Shown here: one piece after another, positions 18,954 through 28,193 of the stretch
How the letters are laid out: each line of letters starts with the position of its first letter
How positions within the stretch are numbered: the first letter of the stretch is position 1
Assembly (NCBI RefSeq): GCF_009687845.1
Contig: NZ_BLAD01000080.1
Location: 1 to 64,000 of the forward strand
Origin: Acrocarpospora corrugata
Lineage (GTDB): Bacteria > Actinomycetota > Actinomycetes > Streptosporangiales > Streptosporangiaceae
Direction of reading: 5' to 3'
Length of the DNA: 64,000 nucleotides
The notes under the pieces: generated by a model
What the model saw: only the letters and a program-made list of their open reading frames with translations
What the model was told of the DNA's origin: nothing
Database searches by the model: none
Made by a program: the position numbers and the translations under genes

Positions 18954-19166
18954 ATGGCTGAAGTGCGCGCGGAGATGGTGGCGAACGTCTGGAAGGTCGT
19001 CGTCGCCCCCGGGGACGCGGTCGAGGACGGCGACACCCTGGTCATCCTGGAGTCCATGAAGATGGAGATCCCGGTGCTGGCCGAGGACGCCGGTGTGGTG
19101 GCACAGCTGAAGGTGGCCGAGGGCGACGTGATCCAGGAAGGCGACCTGATCGCCGTTATTGAGTGA
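18954..19166 (+). CDS. Small biotin/lipoyl carrier protein
   Basis: A 70-aa stand-alone biotinyl domain with the target lysine in ESMKMEIP (Lys36). It is the minimal carrier size, lacking the Pro/Ala-rich N-terminal region of AccB. ATG is preceded by GGGGAG. It presumably serves the biotin carboxylase encoded just upstream. Its stop overlaps the convergent thioesterase gene by 11 bp. Confidence 0.9.
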   Translation: MAEVRAEMVANVWKVVVAPGDAVEDGDTLVILESMKMEIPVLAEDAGVVAQLKVAEGDVIQEGDLIAVIE

Positions 19167-19539
19167 TTCTGGCCAGGAAACGGGCGCGGTCGACCAGCAT
19201 GCGTTCGATGGTGGCGGTGAACACGAGCGTGCCGTGCCGGTCGACCGCGGTGACCGAGAAGACCAGCCGTCTCCCCTCCACCTCGGTCAGCTCGGCGGCG
19301 ATCTCGACGTGCGCGCCGACGCCGCTGGCGGCCAGGTGGCTGAGTTCGACGCGGGTGCCGACCGTGGTCTGGCCGGGTTCCAGCTCCTTGGCGATGGCCA
19401 CCGTGGTGACGCCTTCTGCGAAGGCGAGCAGCCTCGGGGTGGCGAGCACGGGGACGTCTCCGCTGCCGGCCGCGATGGCGGTGTCGTCGCGCTCGACCAT
19501 GATCAGCCGGGTGGCGCGGAGGCCGGGTGCCAGAGTCAT
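19156..19539 (-). CDS. Hotdog-fold thioesterase, FlK-like
   Basis: A 127-aa single hotdog-domain protein resembling the fluoroacetyl-CoA thioesterase FlK family: LATPRLLAFAEG with a candidate catalytic Glu, GQTTVGTRVELSHLAAS with the candidate His, and EVEGRRLVF. It probably hydrolyses a short acyl-CoA. It is convergent with the biotin carrier gene and divergent from the small Cys-rich gene at 19563. Confidence 0.8.
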   Translation of the reverse strand: MTLAPGLRATRLIMVERDDTAIAAGSGDVPVLATPRLLAFAEGVTTVAIAKELEPGQTTVGTRVELSHLAASGVGAHVEIAAELTEVEGRRLVFSVTAVDRHGTLVFTATIERMLVDRARFLARITQ

Positions 19540-19562
19540 GTGGGCGATTGTAGGGGAGCGCT

Positions 19563-19745
19563 GTGAATACCTACTGTGACCATTGCGGCGAGGCGGTGGA
19601 TGTGGGCGATCATGATGCCTGCCGTACCGCGCGGGTGATGGAGCCGCCGCGATACTGCGGCGCGTGCCGCCGGAGAATGGTCGTGCAGGTCACGCCGACC
19701 GGGTGGACGGCGCGCTGCGCCGAGCACGGCGTGATTGCCTCCTGA
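19563..19745 (+). CDS. bsaP: Probable biotin synthase auxiliary protein (BsaP-like)
   Basis: A 60-aa Cys-rich protein with CDHC near the N-terminus, Cys20, YCGAC at 31-35 and a final Cys, plus the signature RRRMVVQVTPTGWTARC. This resembles the small protein next to bioB in mycobacteria that biotin synthase needs for activity. GTG at 19563 is preceded by GGGGAG. Here it lies about 3.4 kb from bioB, next to a biotin carboxylase and its carrier. The assignment is by recollection of family features; a generic zinc ribbon is the alternative. Confidence 0.65.
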   Translation: MNTYCDHCGEAVDVGDHDACRTARVMEPPRYCGACRRRMVVQVTPTGWTARCAEHGVIAS

Positions 19746-19891
19746 CCAGTTTTGCGGGGGTAAAATCCATTCGTCGGTGGCCCGCTACACTTCCGCACAG
19801 GGTCTGTGACCGTGACGTGACCCGCCCGCGATGCCGATCTGCTTGGTTGGACAACTCCGGGGTGGAGTGATTTAGGGGGTACAGGGGCACC

Positions 19892-21472
19892 ATGGTTGCC
19901 CAAGGGACGACGCTCGACGGGCGCTACCGCTTGGACGTCCGAATCGGCGCCGGTGGTATGGGCGAGGTGTGGCGGGGCGAGGACACGGTTCTGGCGCGCA
20001 CCGTCGCTGTCAAGGTGCTGCTCCCGGGCCGCCTGGACGATCCCGGTTTCGGGGTGCGCTTCCAGCACGAGGCCCGCGCGATGGCGACCATCAACCACCC
20101 TGGCGTCGTCGACGTCTACGACTTCGGCGTCACCGAGGTCCCCGGCGACGGCGCCACCGCCTACCTGGTGATGAAGTTCGTGGACGGCGAGCCGCTGGAC
20201 CGGCTGCTGTCCCGGCTCGGCCGGATCCGCCCGGAACCGGCGATGGAGCTGATCGCCCAGGCCGCCGCCGCGCTGCAGGCCGTGCACGACCGCGGCATCG
20301 TGCACCGCGACGTCAAACCCGGCAACCTGCTGGTCCGGCCGGACGGCACACTGGTGCTCACCGACTTCGGCATCGCGCGCTCGGACGCGGCCAGCCGCCT
20401 CACCGACGCGGGCATGGTGCTCGGCACGGCCGCCTACTGCGCGCCGGAGCAGGCCGAGGGCGAGCCGGTCACGTTCGCGGTGGACATCTACGCGCTGGGC
20501 GTGGTCGCGTACGAGTGCGTGCGCGGGCGACGCCCCTTCGAGGGCGACACGCCGGTCACGATCGCGCTCAAGCACATCCGCGAGATGCCGCCGCCGCTGC
20601 CCGCCGACATCCCGCCCGCCATCCGTCACGTGGTCGAGCGCGCCCTGTCCAAGGCCCCGGCCGACCGCTGGCCGACCGCCCTGGCGATGAGCCAGGCCGC
20701 GTCGGCGTCGATCAACGCCGCCGGTCCTGTCTCCGCCGTGTTCCCCGAGCAGTACCCGCAGACCGGCGGCTTCGCGGCCGGCCAGGGCTACAGCGGGCCC
20801 GCGACCGGGATGACCGGCTGGAACGAGGAGGTCCGGCTGGGCGAGGCGCCCACCGGGATCACCGCCGTCACCCCGCAGCAGCAGCCCAACCGGCCGTCCC
20901 GCCGGGCCGCCAGGAAGCTGGGCAAGGGCCCGGTCATCGCGGCGGCCGTGGTCGGGGTCGCGCTCGTCTCGGGGCTCGCGGTGCTCGGCGCCAACATGGT
21001 CGCCAACGCGGACCCTGAGCCCACGCAGATACCGCAGGGCGGCGTGGTAACCGACACGCCGAGCCCGTCACCGTCCAAGACCAAGCCGTCGCCACGCCGG
21101 TCGCCGACGCCCACGCCGTCGCCGACCCGGGAGACGCCCACGCCCAGCGTGACACCGTCCATCGACAAGCCGACGCCCACCCCGACGCCGAAGGCCACCC
21201 CCAAGCCGACACCGACGCCGTCGCCCACCCCGAAGGGGCCGACCAAGCGGGTGCCCACGCTGTGGCAGAAGACCGAGGCGCAGGCCAACACCATCCTGCT
21301 GAACGCCGGGTTCCGGGCCAAGTTCACCTTCGACGGCGACGGCGACTGCACCACGGTGTACAAGCAGGTTCCGCAGGCGAACACCCTGGCCCCGCTCAAC
21401 TCGACCGTGATCGTGTCGGTGCGCCGGATGGCGTGCCCGTCGGTCACGCCATCCCCCACGCCGAGCCCCTAA
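19892..21472 (+). CDS. Membrane Ser/Thr protein kinase with one PASTA domain
   Basis: A 526-aa PknB-type kinase. The catalytic domain (about 12-270) has GAGGMGEV, the catalytic HRDVKPGN and DFG; a membrane helix lies around 348-368; a long Pro/Thr/Ser-rich extracellular stretch follows, then a single C-terminal PASTA domain beginning VPTLWQKTEAQANTIL. PASTA domains bind peptidoglycan fragments or beta-lactams, so a role in cell-wall sensing is likely. It ends in convergent 4-bp overlap with the ThDP enzyme gene. Confidence 0.9.
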   Translation: MVAQGTTLDGRYRLDVRIGAGGMGEVWRGEDTVLARTVAVKVLLPGRLDDPGFGVRFQHEARAMATINHPGVVDVYDFGVTEVPGDGATAYLVMKFVDGEPLDRLLSRLGRIRPEPAMELIAQAAAALQAVHDRGIVHRDVKPGNLLVRPDGTLVLTDFGIARSDAASRLTDAGMVLGTAAYCAPEQAEGEPVTFAVDIYALGVVAYECVRGRRPFEGDTPVTIALKHIREMPPPLPADIPPAIRHVVERALSKAPADRWPTALAMSQAASASINAAGPVSAVFPEQYPQTGGFAAGQGYSGPATGMTGWNEEVRLGEAPTGITAVTPQQQPNRPSRRAARKLGKGPVIAAAVVGVALVSGLAVLGANMVANADPEPTQIPQGGVVTDTPSPSPSKTKPSPRRSPTPTPSPTRETPTPSVTPSIDKPTPTPTPKATPKPTPTPSPTPKGPTKRVPTLWQKTEAQANTILLNAGFRAKFTFDGDGDCTTVYKQVPQANTLAPLNSTVIVSVRRMACPSVTPSPTPSP

Positions 21473-23103
21473 ACGCCGGTCGTGGTCCGCGGGTAGGCGA
21501 CTTCCGGGTCGGTGGCGATGTTCACCAGGTACGGCACGCCCGAGTCGAAGGCGCGCTGCAACGCCGGGCCGATGTCGGACGGCTTGGTGACCAGTTCGCC
21601 GCCGCCGCCCAGAGCTGTGACCACCTGGTCGTAGCGGGCCTGCGGTTGCAGGTCGGCGGCCACGTCGTAGCCGTACAGCATCCGCATCGGGTGCTTCTCC
21701 AGGCCCCACATGCCGTTGTTGCCGCAGACCATCACGACCGGCAGGTTGTGCCTGACCAGGGTGTCCACGTCCATCAGCGAGAAGCCGGCCGCGCCGTCGC
21801 CGAGGAGCAGGACGACCTGGGAGGACGGGCGGGCCAGCCGGGCCGCGATGGAGTAGCCCAGGCCGGTGCCCAGGCAGCCGTACGGGCCCGGGTCGAGCCA
21901 GTTGCCGGGGTTGCGTGGTTCGACGTACTTGCCGGCGTAGGAGACGAAGTCGCCGCCGTCGCCGATGACCACGGCGTCGTCGGCCAGCTGGCGGTTGAGC
22001 TCGCCGTACACGCGCATGGGGTGGATCGGGTCGGAGTCGGACTCCAGCAGGCCGGTGTCGGCGGCGATGGCCGCGGCGGCGGCCTCGCGCAGCTTCTCGG
22101 CCCAGTCGGCGCGCGGGGTGACGCCCGCGGTGGCGCAGGCCTGGGTGAGGGCCCAGAACAGCATCGACAGGTCCCCTGCCGCCGAACCGGCCAGGCCGGT
22201 GTGGGTGGCCAGCTGGGACGGCGCGTCGGCCAGGTGCACGACGCGGGCCAGCGGAGCACCGTTCTTGCCGCCGAACCAGCCGTAGCCGAGCCGGAAGTCC
22301 AGCGGGGCGCCGGCCACGATGACCAGGTCGGCCTGGCCGAACGCGAGCCCCCTGGCCCGGGTGGCCAGCAGCTCGTGCCCGGCGGGCAGGATGCCGCGGC
22401 CCTGGCCGTTGGGGATCACCGGCAGCCGGAACTCCTCGGCGAAGTCCCGGGCGGCCTCCTCGGCGCGGTCCATCCAGACGTCGGAGCCGAGCACCAGCAC
22501 CGGGCGCTCCGCCTCGGCCAGCAGGCGGGCGATCTCGGCCAGCCGGTCCGGGTCGGGCTCCAGCGGGGACGGCGCGAGCGTCTCGGTGACCCGCTCGGCG
22601 GCCGGGGCGAACAGGTGGTCCATGTAGAAGTCCAGGAACACCGGGCCGCGGTGCGGGGCCAGCGCGGTGCGGAACGCCATCTCCACGTCCTGGCCGATCG
22701 CGTCCGCGCCGGAACCGGTGAAGGCCAGCTTGGTGATCGACTCGAACAGCGGCGGGTGGTCCATCTCCTGGAGCGCGCCGGAACCCCAGCGGGACGCGGG
22801 CGCGCGGCCGCCCAGGACGACCACGGGGGAGCCGTTGAAATGCGCGGTCGCGACGCCCGACACGCCGTTGGTGATGCCGGGGCCCGCGGTCAGGACCGCC
22901 AGGCCCGGTTTGCGGGTCAGCCGCGCGGTCGCCTCGGCGGCGAAGACGGCGCTCTGCTCGTGGCGCACGTCCAGAATCCGCATGTTCTCGTGAACGGCGC
23001 CGTCGTATAACGGGAAGACGTGGCCGCCCGACAGCGTGAACATGGTGTCGACGCCGTATGCCTGGGAGACGGCGACCGCGATGTCGCCGGCATGCTTGTC
23101 CAT
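21469..23103 (-). CDS. Thiamine-diphosphate enzyme, acetolactate synthase-like
   Basis: A 544-aa ThDP-dependent enzyme of the acetolactate synthase/oxalyl-CoA decarboxylase family, with the catalytic Glu in RHEQSA, a central domain, and the ThDP motif GDGAAGFSLMDVDTLVRHN followed by NN. It lacks nearby ilvN/ilvC, so it is not obviously the biosynthetic IlvB. Substrate is uncertain. Confidence 0.85.
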   Translation of the reverse strand: MDKHAGDIAVAVSQAYGVDTMFTLSGGHVFPLYDGAVHENMRILDVRHEQSAVFAAEATARLTRKPGLAVLTAGPGITNGVSGVATAHFNGSPVVVLGGRAPASRWGSGALQEMDHPPLFESITKLAFTGSGADAIGQDVEMAFRTALAPHRGPVFLDFYMDHLFAPAAERVTETLAPSPLEPDPDRLAEIARLLAEAERPVLVLGSDVWMDRAEEAARDFAEEFRLPVIPNGQGRGILPAGHELLATRARGLAFGQADLVIVAGAPLDFRLGYGWFGGKNGAPLARVVHLADAPSQLATHTGLAGSAAGDLSMLFWALTQACATAGVTPRADWAEKLREAAAAAIAADTGLLESDSDPIHPMRVYGELNRQLADDAVVIGDGGDFVSYAGKYVEPRNPGNWLDPGPYGCLGTGLGYSIAARLARPSSQVVLLLGDGAAGFSLMDVDTLVRHNLPVVMVCGNNGMWGLEKHPMRMLYGYDVAADLQPQARYDQVVTALGGGGELVTKPSDIGPALQRAFDSGVPYLVNIATDPEVAYPRTTTGV

Positions 23104-23180
23104 GCGCTGAAACCTACCAGTGGGTTAACTAGTGGGGCAGGAGATGTTCATGCTTCCCGCCCCGCTCGCGTTCATGCCTG

Positions 23181-24209
23181 TCAGAGCGTCTGGGAAAGCG
23201 CCTTGATCGGCATCTTCAGGTCGACGAGCAACCCGAGGTCCTGCTCGGCCGAGCGGCCCAGGGTGGTCAGGTAGTTGCCGACGATGATGGCGTTGATGCC
23301 GCCGAGCATGCCGTCCCTGGTGCCGAGGTCGCCCAGGGTGAGCTCACGGCCGCCCGCGTAGCGCAGGATCGTGCGGGGCAGCGCCAGCCGGAAGGTGGCG
23401 ATGGTCTTGAGCGCCTCGGTGCCGTCGACCAGCGGGTAGTCGGCGAACGGGGTGCCGGGGCGCGGGTTGAGGAAGTTGAGCGGCACCTCATCCGGCTCCA
23501 GTTCGCCCAGCTGGGCGGCGAACTCGGCGCGCTGCTCGACCGTCTCGCCCATGCCGATGATGCCGCCGCAGCACAGCTCCATGCCGGCCTCGCGGACCAT
23601 CAGGCAGGTGTCCCAGCGCTCCTCCCAGGTGTGCGTGGTCACCACCTTGGCGAAGTGCGACTCGCAGGTCTCCAGGTTGTGGTTGTAGCGGTGCACGCCC
23701 ATCGCGGCCAGCTCGTCCACCTGCTCCTGGGTGAGCATGCCGAGCGAGCAGGCGACGTTGATGTCGACCGCTGCTCTGATCGCCTTGACGCCCTCCCTGA
23801 CCTGCTCCATCAGGCGCCGGTCCGGCCCGCGTACGGCGGCGACGATGCAGAACTCGGTCGCGCCGGTGGCGGCCGTCTCCACCGCCGCCTGGACCAGGGA
23901 GGGGATGTCCAGCCAGACGGCCCGCACCGGCGAGCTGAACTGCCCCGACTGCGAGCAGAAGTGGCAGTCCTCCGGGCAGCCGCCCGTCTTCAGCGAGATG
24001 ATCCCCTCGACCTCCACCTCCGGCCCGCACCATTTCATCCGCACCTCGTGCGCGAGCGCCAGCAACTCGGCCACCCGCTCGTCGGGCAGGGTCAGGCAGG
24101 CGAGCGCCTGTTCCCTGGAGAGCCCCCGCCCCTCCTCCAGAACCTGCCGCCGCGCGACATCGAGAATGTCGCCCTGAACCTCACTGCGAATCTCCGCGGT
24201 CTCCGTCAC
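23181..24209 (-). CDS. bioB: Biotin synthase
   Basis: A 342-aa radical-SAM enzyme inserting sulfur into dethiobiotin. The CxxxCxxC cluster motif (CPEDCHFC) and the family's YNHNLET and GGIIGMGE segments are present. It is the last gene of a minus-strand biotin cluster (bioF, GntR, bioD, RCC1-like, bioB), separated from bioD by the RCC1-like gene. Its probable auxiliary protein is encoded at 19563. Confidence 0.96.
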   Translation of the reverse strand: MTETAEIRSEVQGDILDVARRQVLEEGRGLSREQALACLTLPDERVAELLALAHEVRMKWCGPEVEVEGIISLKTGGCPEDCHFCSQSGQFSSPVRAVWLDIPSLVQAAVETAATGATEFCIVAAVRGPDRRLMEQVREGVKAIRAAVDINVACSLGMLTQEQVDELAAMGVHRYNHNLETCESHFAKVVTTHTWEERWDTCLMVREAGMELCCGGIIGMGETVEQRAEFAAQLGELEPDEVPLNFLNPRPGTPFADYPLVDGTEALKTIATFRLALPRTILRYAGGRELTLGDLGTRDGMLGGINAIIVGNYLTTLGRSAEQDLGLLVDLKMPIKALSQTL

Positions 24210-24261
24210 AGGCCAAAGCCTAAGGGTGAGCCAATTCCCACGGGCTCCAACCCACCGGGGA

Positions 24262-25404
24262 TCAGAACGTGACGGCCACGGTGTGGTCGCGCCCGGCGGT
24301 GACCTGGGCCACGTGGTGCAGGCCAGGACCGGTGGTGAACACGTTGCCCTGGGTGAAGGTGCCGTTGCCCAGCTGTCCCTTGGCGTTGCGTCCGGTGGTC
24401 CAGAGCCGGCCGTCGCCGCTCACGGCCAGGCTGAAGGAGTGGCCGGCGGCGGCGTCCACGACCGGGAGGCGGACCGCGATCCGTTTGGGGGTGCTGCGGC
24501 CCATCGCGAGGCCGTCGCCCAGTTCGCCGAACGCGCCGTGTCCCCAGCTCCACAGGGTGCGGTCGGACCGCACCGCCAGGCTGTGCATGCCGCCGGCGGC
24601 CACGTCCACGCAGGTGCACGAGAAGACCGGCACCGGGCTCAGCGCGTCGTTGCTCACGGAGGTGGCCAGCTGGCCGGCGCCGTTGTCGCCCCAGCCCCAG
24701 ACCCGGCCGTCGGTGCGCAGGGCGAGGACGTGCCTGCCGCCCGCCGAGATCTGGCGCACCCCGGTCAGCGACGTGACCAGGGACGGAGTCGGCCGGTCGC
24801 CGGTGACGCCCAGGCCCAGGGTGCCCTCGCTGTTGGCCCCCCAGGTCCAGACCTCGCCGGTCTCGGTCCTCGCCGTGGAGAAGTCACGGCCCGCCGACAC
24901 GGCCGCGATGGCGGGCAGGCCGGTGGACTGGGTGACGGGGACCGGCAGGGTCCGCGGCTTATGGGTGCCGTCGCCCAGTTGTCCCCGCGCGTTGTCCCCC
25001 CAGGTCCAGACCGTGCCGTCGGCGGTGACCGCCATCGAGAAGCCCCAACCGGCGGAGACGTCCACGACGCCGGTCAGGCCGTCCACCCGGGCGGGCTTGA
25101 TGGTGGCGCCGGTGGAGGTGGTGCCGTTGCCGAGCTCGCCGTGCTCGTTGGAGCCCCACGTCCAGACCGAATTGGACTCGCCGATCGCGAGGGTATGGGT
25201 CCACCCGGCCGCGATCTTGGTGAAGTGGTCGAGTCCGGGGATCGGTCCCGGGGTGGGGCGGGCGCCGACGGTGCCGTCGGCGAACTGGCCGAACTCGTTG
25301 CTGCCCCAGGCGTAGGGCTTGGAGCCGTATTGGACGTCCGCGGCGGCCGGCTGGCTCGCGAACGTGGCGACGAGCGAGGCCGCCAAGATTAACCCGAACC
25401 TCAT
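24262..25404 (-). CDS. Secreted RCC1-repeat beta-propeller protein
   Basis: A 380-aa protein with a signal peptide (cleavage likely near AAADV) followed by about seven repeats of the RCC1 type (xVWTWGxNxxGQLGxGT and AAGxxHxLAV units), which predict a seven-bladed propeller. It should be exported, and a binding partner is unknown. It sits between bioD and bioB on the same strand with gaps of 103 and 52 bp, an unexpected location for a secreted protein. Confidence 0.9.
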   Translation of the reverse strand: MRFGLILAASLVATFASQPAAADVQYGSKPYAWGSNEFGQFADGTVGARPTPGPIPGLDHFTKIAAGWTHTLAIGESNSVWTWGSNEHGELGNGTTSTGATIKPARVDGLTGVVDVSAGWGFSMAVTADGTVWTWGDNARGQLGDGTHKPRTLPVPVTQSTGLPAIAAVSAGRDFSTARTETGEVWTWGANSEGTLGLGVTGDRPTPSLVTSLTGVRQISAGGRHVLALRTDGRVWGWGDNGAGQLATSVSNDALSPVPVFSCTCVDVAAGGMHSLAVRSDRTLWSWGHGAFGELGDGLAMGRSTPKRIAVRLPVVDAAAGHSFSLAVSGDGRLWTTGRNAKGQLGNGTFTQGNVFTTGPGLHHVAQVTAGRDHTVAVTF

Positions 25405-25507
25405 GGATGATCACGATTCCCGGTGGGTTTGTGGAACTCCATGGGAACCCGGGGTGAGGGCGCTGCCCAGCACCACTCACCGGCGAATGAGACGGCCGAG
25501 TGGTCCT

Positions 25508-26230
25508 TCAGTGGGGCAGGGCGAAGGTCGACCGGAAGGTCTGGGCGTCGAAGGCGCCGCCCAGGCTCGGGCCGAGGGAGCGGTGCGCCAGGTCGCGGAA
25601 GCCGGCTGCCGGGAGGTCGCCCGCCGCTTCCGGGATGGCGCCGGTGAGCGGGCGGGCCGCCAGCATTTCGAGGTCGGGCACGTTGCAGCGGTCGGCGAGG
25701 CCGGGGTGGCGAGGCCAGGAGCCGATCACGACGCCGGCCAGTTCGAGGCCGCGGTTGGCGAGCACCTCCAGGGTCAGCGCCGTGTGGTTCAGGGTGCCCA
25801 GGCCCGAGCGCGCCACGACCAGCACCGGGACCTGGAGCGCGTGGGCGAGGTCCGCGATCGTGCCGCCCTCCTCGTCGAAGCGGACGAGCAGGCCGCCGGC
25901 GCCTTCGACCAGGACCAGCCGGTGGGAGTCGGCCAGCTCGCTGATCCGGGACGCCGCCGAGCTCAGGGAGAGCGGCGGCAGGCCCGAGGCGCGTGCGGCG
26001 GCGGCCGGGGCCAGCGGGTCCGGGTAGCGGGAGAACTCGAAGGTCGTCGTCACACCCGCCAGGCGGATGATGTCGTCCAGGTCCCCGGGTTCGCCGGGGG
26101 CGACTCCGGTCTGCGCGGGCTTCACGATCGCGACCGACGAGCCTCGGGCGACGGCCAGCGCCGCTATCGCGGCGGTGACCACCGTCTTGCCGACACCCGT
26201 ATCGGTTCCCGCAATCACCAGCACGCTCAT
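25508..26230 (-). CDS. bioD: Dethiobiotin synthetase
   Basis: A 240-aa ATP-dependent enzyme that closes the ureido ring of biotin. The P-loop GTDTGVGKT is at the N-terminus, with KPAQTG and EGAGGLLV motifs following. ATG at 26230 is chosen because the P-loop must start close to the N-terminus; upstream in-frame sequence overlaps the GntR gene region and lacks similarity. Confidence 0.93.
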   Translation of the reverse strand: MSVLVIAGTDTGVGKTVVTAAIAALAVARGSSVAIVKPAQTGVAPGEPGDLDDIIRLAGVTTTFEFSRYPDPLAPAAAARASGLPPLSLSSAASRISELADSHRLVLVEGAGGLLVRFDEEGGTIADLAHALQVPVLVVARSGLGTLNHTALTLEVLANRGLELAGVVIGSWPRHPGLADRCNVPDLEMLAARPLTGAIPEAAGDLPAAGFRDLAHRSLGPSLGGAFDAQTFRSTFALPH

Positions 26231-26261
26231 TCGCCCCACCTTAGGGGTGCACCCGTCCCGG

Positions 26262-26981
26262 CTATGGGCGGCGCAAGCGGGTGACGAATTTGTAGCGGTC
26301 ACCGCGGTAGAGGGATTGCGCCCATTCGACCGGGTTGCCGTCGGCGTCGAAGGCGTGGCGGGTGAGCAGCAGCATCGGGAGGCCCACGTCCACGCCGAGG
26401 ACCTGGGCGTCGTAGGGGGTGGCCAGCACGGTCTCGATGATTTCCTCGGCGTCGGTGAGACGGACGCTGTAGGCGTTGTGCAGGGTCTCGTAGAGGGAGG
26501 GGTGGCCTTCGAGCTCGCGGCGGAGGCGGGGGAAGCGGCGGGCCGAGAGGTGGGTGGTGTCGATGGACATGGGTTCGCCGTTGGCGAGGCGGAGGCGGTG
26601 GATGCGCAGGACGCGTCCGCCCGGGTTGATGGCCAGGCGGCGGCCCAGGCTCTCGTCCGCGGTGATGTAGCTGATGTCGAGGATCTTGGTGTCCGGTTCG
26701 AGGCCGACCGTGCGCAGGTCCTGGACGTAGGAGGTCAGCTGGAGGACCTGGGCGACCTTGGGCTGGGCGACGAAGGTGCCCTTGCCCTGGATGCGGAGCA
26801 GGCGGCCCTCGACGACCAGTTCGGTGAGCGCCTGCCGTACCGTCGTGCGCGAGGTTTCGAAGCGCACGGCCAGCGTCCGCTCCGGGGGGAGCGCGCTGCC
26901 GGCGGAGAGGCTCTTGGTCAGTTCGAGCAGGCTGCGCTTGACGTCGTAGTACTTCGGCACCCGGGGAGTGTCTTCGGTCAC
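26262..26981 (-). CDS. GntR/HutC-family regulator, DasR-like
   Basis: A 239-aa repressor with an N-terminal winged helix ([20 protein letters not shown]) and a C-terminal UTRA effector domain. Long stretches such as VPKYY near the start, [10 protein letters not shown] and YRGDRYKF match Streptomyces DasR, the N-acetylglucosamine-responsive master regulator. The GTG start overlaps the bioF stop by 4 bp, placing it inside the biotin operon. Whether it is the DasR orthologue or a biotin-locus paralogue cannot be settled from this window. Confidence 0.88.
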   Translation of the reverse strand: MTEDTPRVPKYYDVKRSLLELTKSLSAGSALPPERTLAVRFETSRTTVRQALTELVVEGRLLRIQGKGTFVAQPKVAQVLQLTSYVQDLRTVGLEPDTKILDISYITADESLGRRLAINPGGRVLRIHRLRLANGEPMSIDTTHLSARRFPRLRRELEGHPSLYETLHNAYSVRLTDAEEIIETVLATPYDAQVLGVDVGLPMLLLTRHAFDADGNPVEWAQSLYRGDRYKFVTRLRRP

Positions 26982-28126
26982 GCGGTCACCTTCGTTCCGG
27001 CCACGGCGGCGAGCGCGCGCCCGATCACCGCGAGATCATCGCACCCCAGATTGGCCCGAGCGGTCAACCTAAGACAAGAGCGACCTTGCGGGACGGACGG
27101 CGGACGGAAACATCCGACCCTGACCCCATACTCCGCGCACAGCGCCGCGGCGGCCAGCGCGGCCTGCGGCGCGCCCAGCACCACGGGCACCACGGCGGCG
27201 GCCGGATCCGCGCTCTCCAGGCCCAGGTCGCGGGCCAGAGCGGCCAGCTCCCGAGCCCGCGACCTGGCCTGTTCCGGCAGGTCAGAGCCCTGATCCAGCA
27301 GATCGACCGCGGCCAGCGCGGCCGCCGCGCAGGCCGGGGCCAGACCGGTGTCGAAGATGAACGACCGGCCGGTGTCGATCAGCGTGTCGATCACGTCGGC
27401 CGCGGCCAGCACGGCGCCACCCTGCGCACCCAGGGACTTCGACAACGTGACGGTTCTCACAATGGAAGAATTCCCCGCCAGCCCGGCTTCGTGCACCGCG
27501 CCGCGTCCGTGCCGGCCGACCACCCCGAGCGCGTGCGCCTCGTCCACCACCAGCAGCGCCCCATGCCGTACGGCTGCCGCCGCCAGCCCCGGCAACGGCG
27601 CGAGATCCCCGTCCACCGAGAAGACCGCGTCGGTCACCACGACCGCCCGCTCCTCCGCCCGCTCGCCCAGCGCCCGCTCGACGGCCGCCACGTCCCCGTG
27701 CGGCGTCACCACCACCCGCGCCCTGGCCAGCCGGCAGGCGTCCACGATCGAGGCGTGGTTGCCCGCGTCCGACACCACCAGCCCGCCCCGCCCCAGCGTC
27801 GCCACCGCCGCCAGATTGGCCAGATACCCGGAGGAGAACACCAGCGCCCGCTCCGCCCCCGTGAAGGCCGCCAGCCGCGCCTCTAACTCCGCGTGCAGCA
27901 GCGTGCTGCCGGTGACCAGGCGGGACCCGGTGGACCCGGTGCCCCACTCGCGGGTGGCCGCCACGGCGGCCTCGATCAGGCGCGGGTCCCTGGACAGGCC
28001 GAGGTAGTCGTTGGAGGCCAGGTCGATCAGGCCGTCATGGTCGGGGTCCCGGGGGCGCAGGATCCGGCGCAGCCCCGCCCGCTCGCGCGCCGCCGTGTCC
28101 GCCCGCAGCTGGTCCAGGGGTTTCAT
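26978..28126 (-). CDS. bioF: 8-amino-7-oxononanoate synthase
   Basis: A 382-aa PLP-dependent enzyme of the alpha-oxoamine synthase family. The PLP lysine lies in [21 protein letters not shown] and SNDYLGL are also typical. It condenses pimeloyl thioester with alanine. ATG at 28126 is preceded by AGGA. It is the first gene of the minus-strand biotin cluster; bioA is not seen in the window. Confidence 0.94.
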   Translation of the reverse strand: MKPLDQLRADTAARERAGLRRILRPRDPDHDGLIDLASNDYLGLSRDPRLIEAAVAATREWGTGSTGSRLVTGSTLLHAELEARLAAFTGAERALVFSSGYLANLAAVATLGRGGLVVSDAGNHASIVDACRLARARVVVTPHGDVAAVERALGERAEERAVVVTDAVFSVDGDLAPLPGLAAAAVRHGALLVVDEAHALGVVGRHGRGAVHEAGLAGNSSIVRTVTLSKSLGAQGGAVLAAADVIDTLIDTGRSFIFDTGLAPACAAAALAAVDLLDQGSDLPEQARSRARELAALARDLGLESADPAAAVVPVVLGAPQAALAAAALCAEYGVRVGCFRPPSVPQGRSCLRLTARANLGCDDLAVIGRALAAVAGTKVTA

Positions 28127-28193
28127 GGAGGCATCCTGACAGGTCGCGTGGGTCGATTCGCTTTCGACCCGGCGAAGCACGCATCATGCACAG

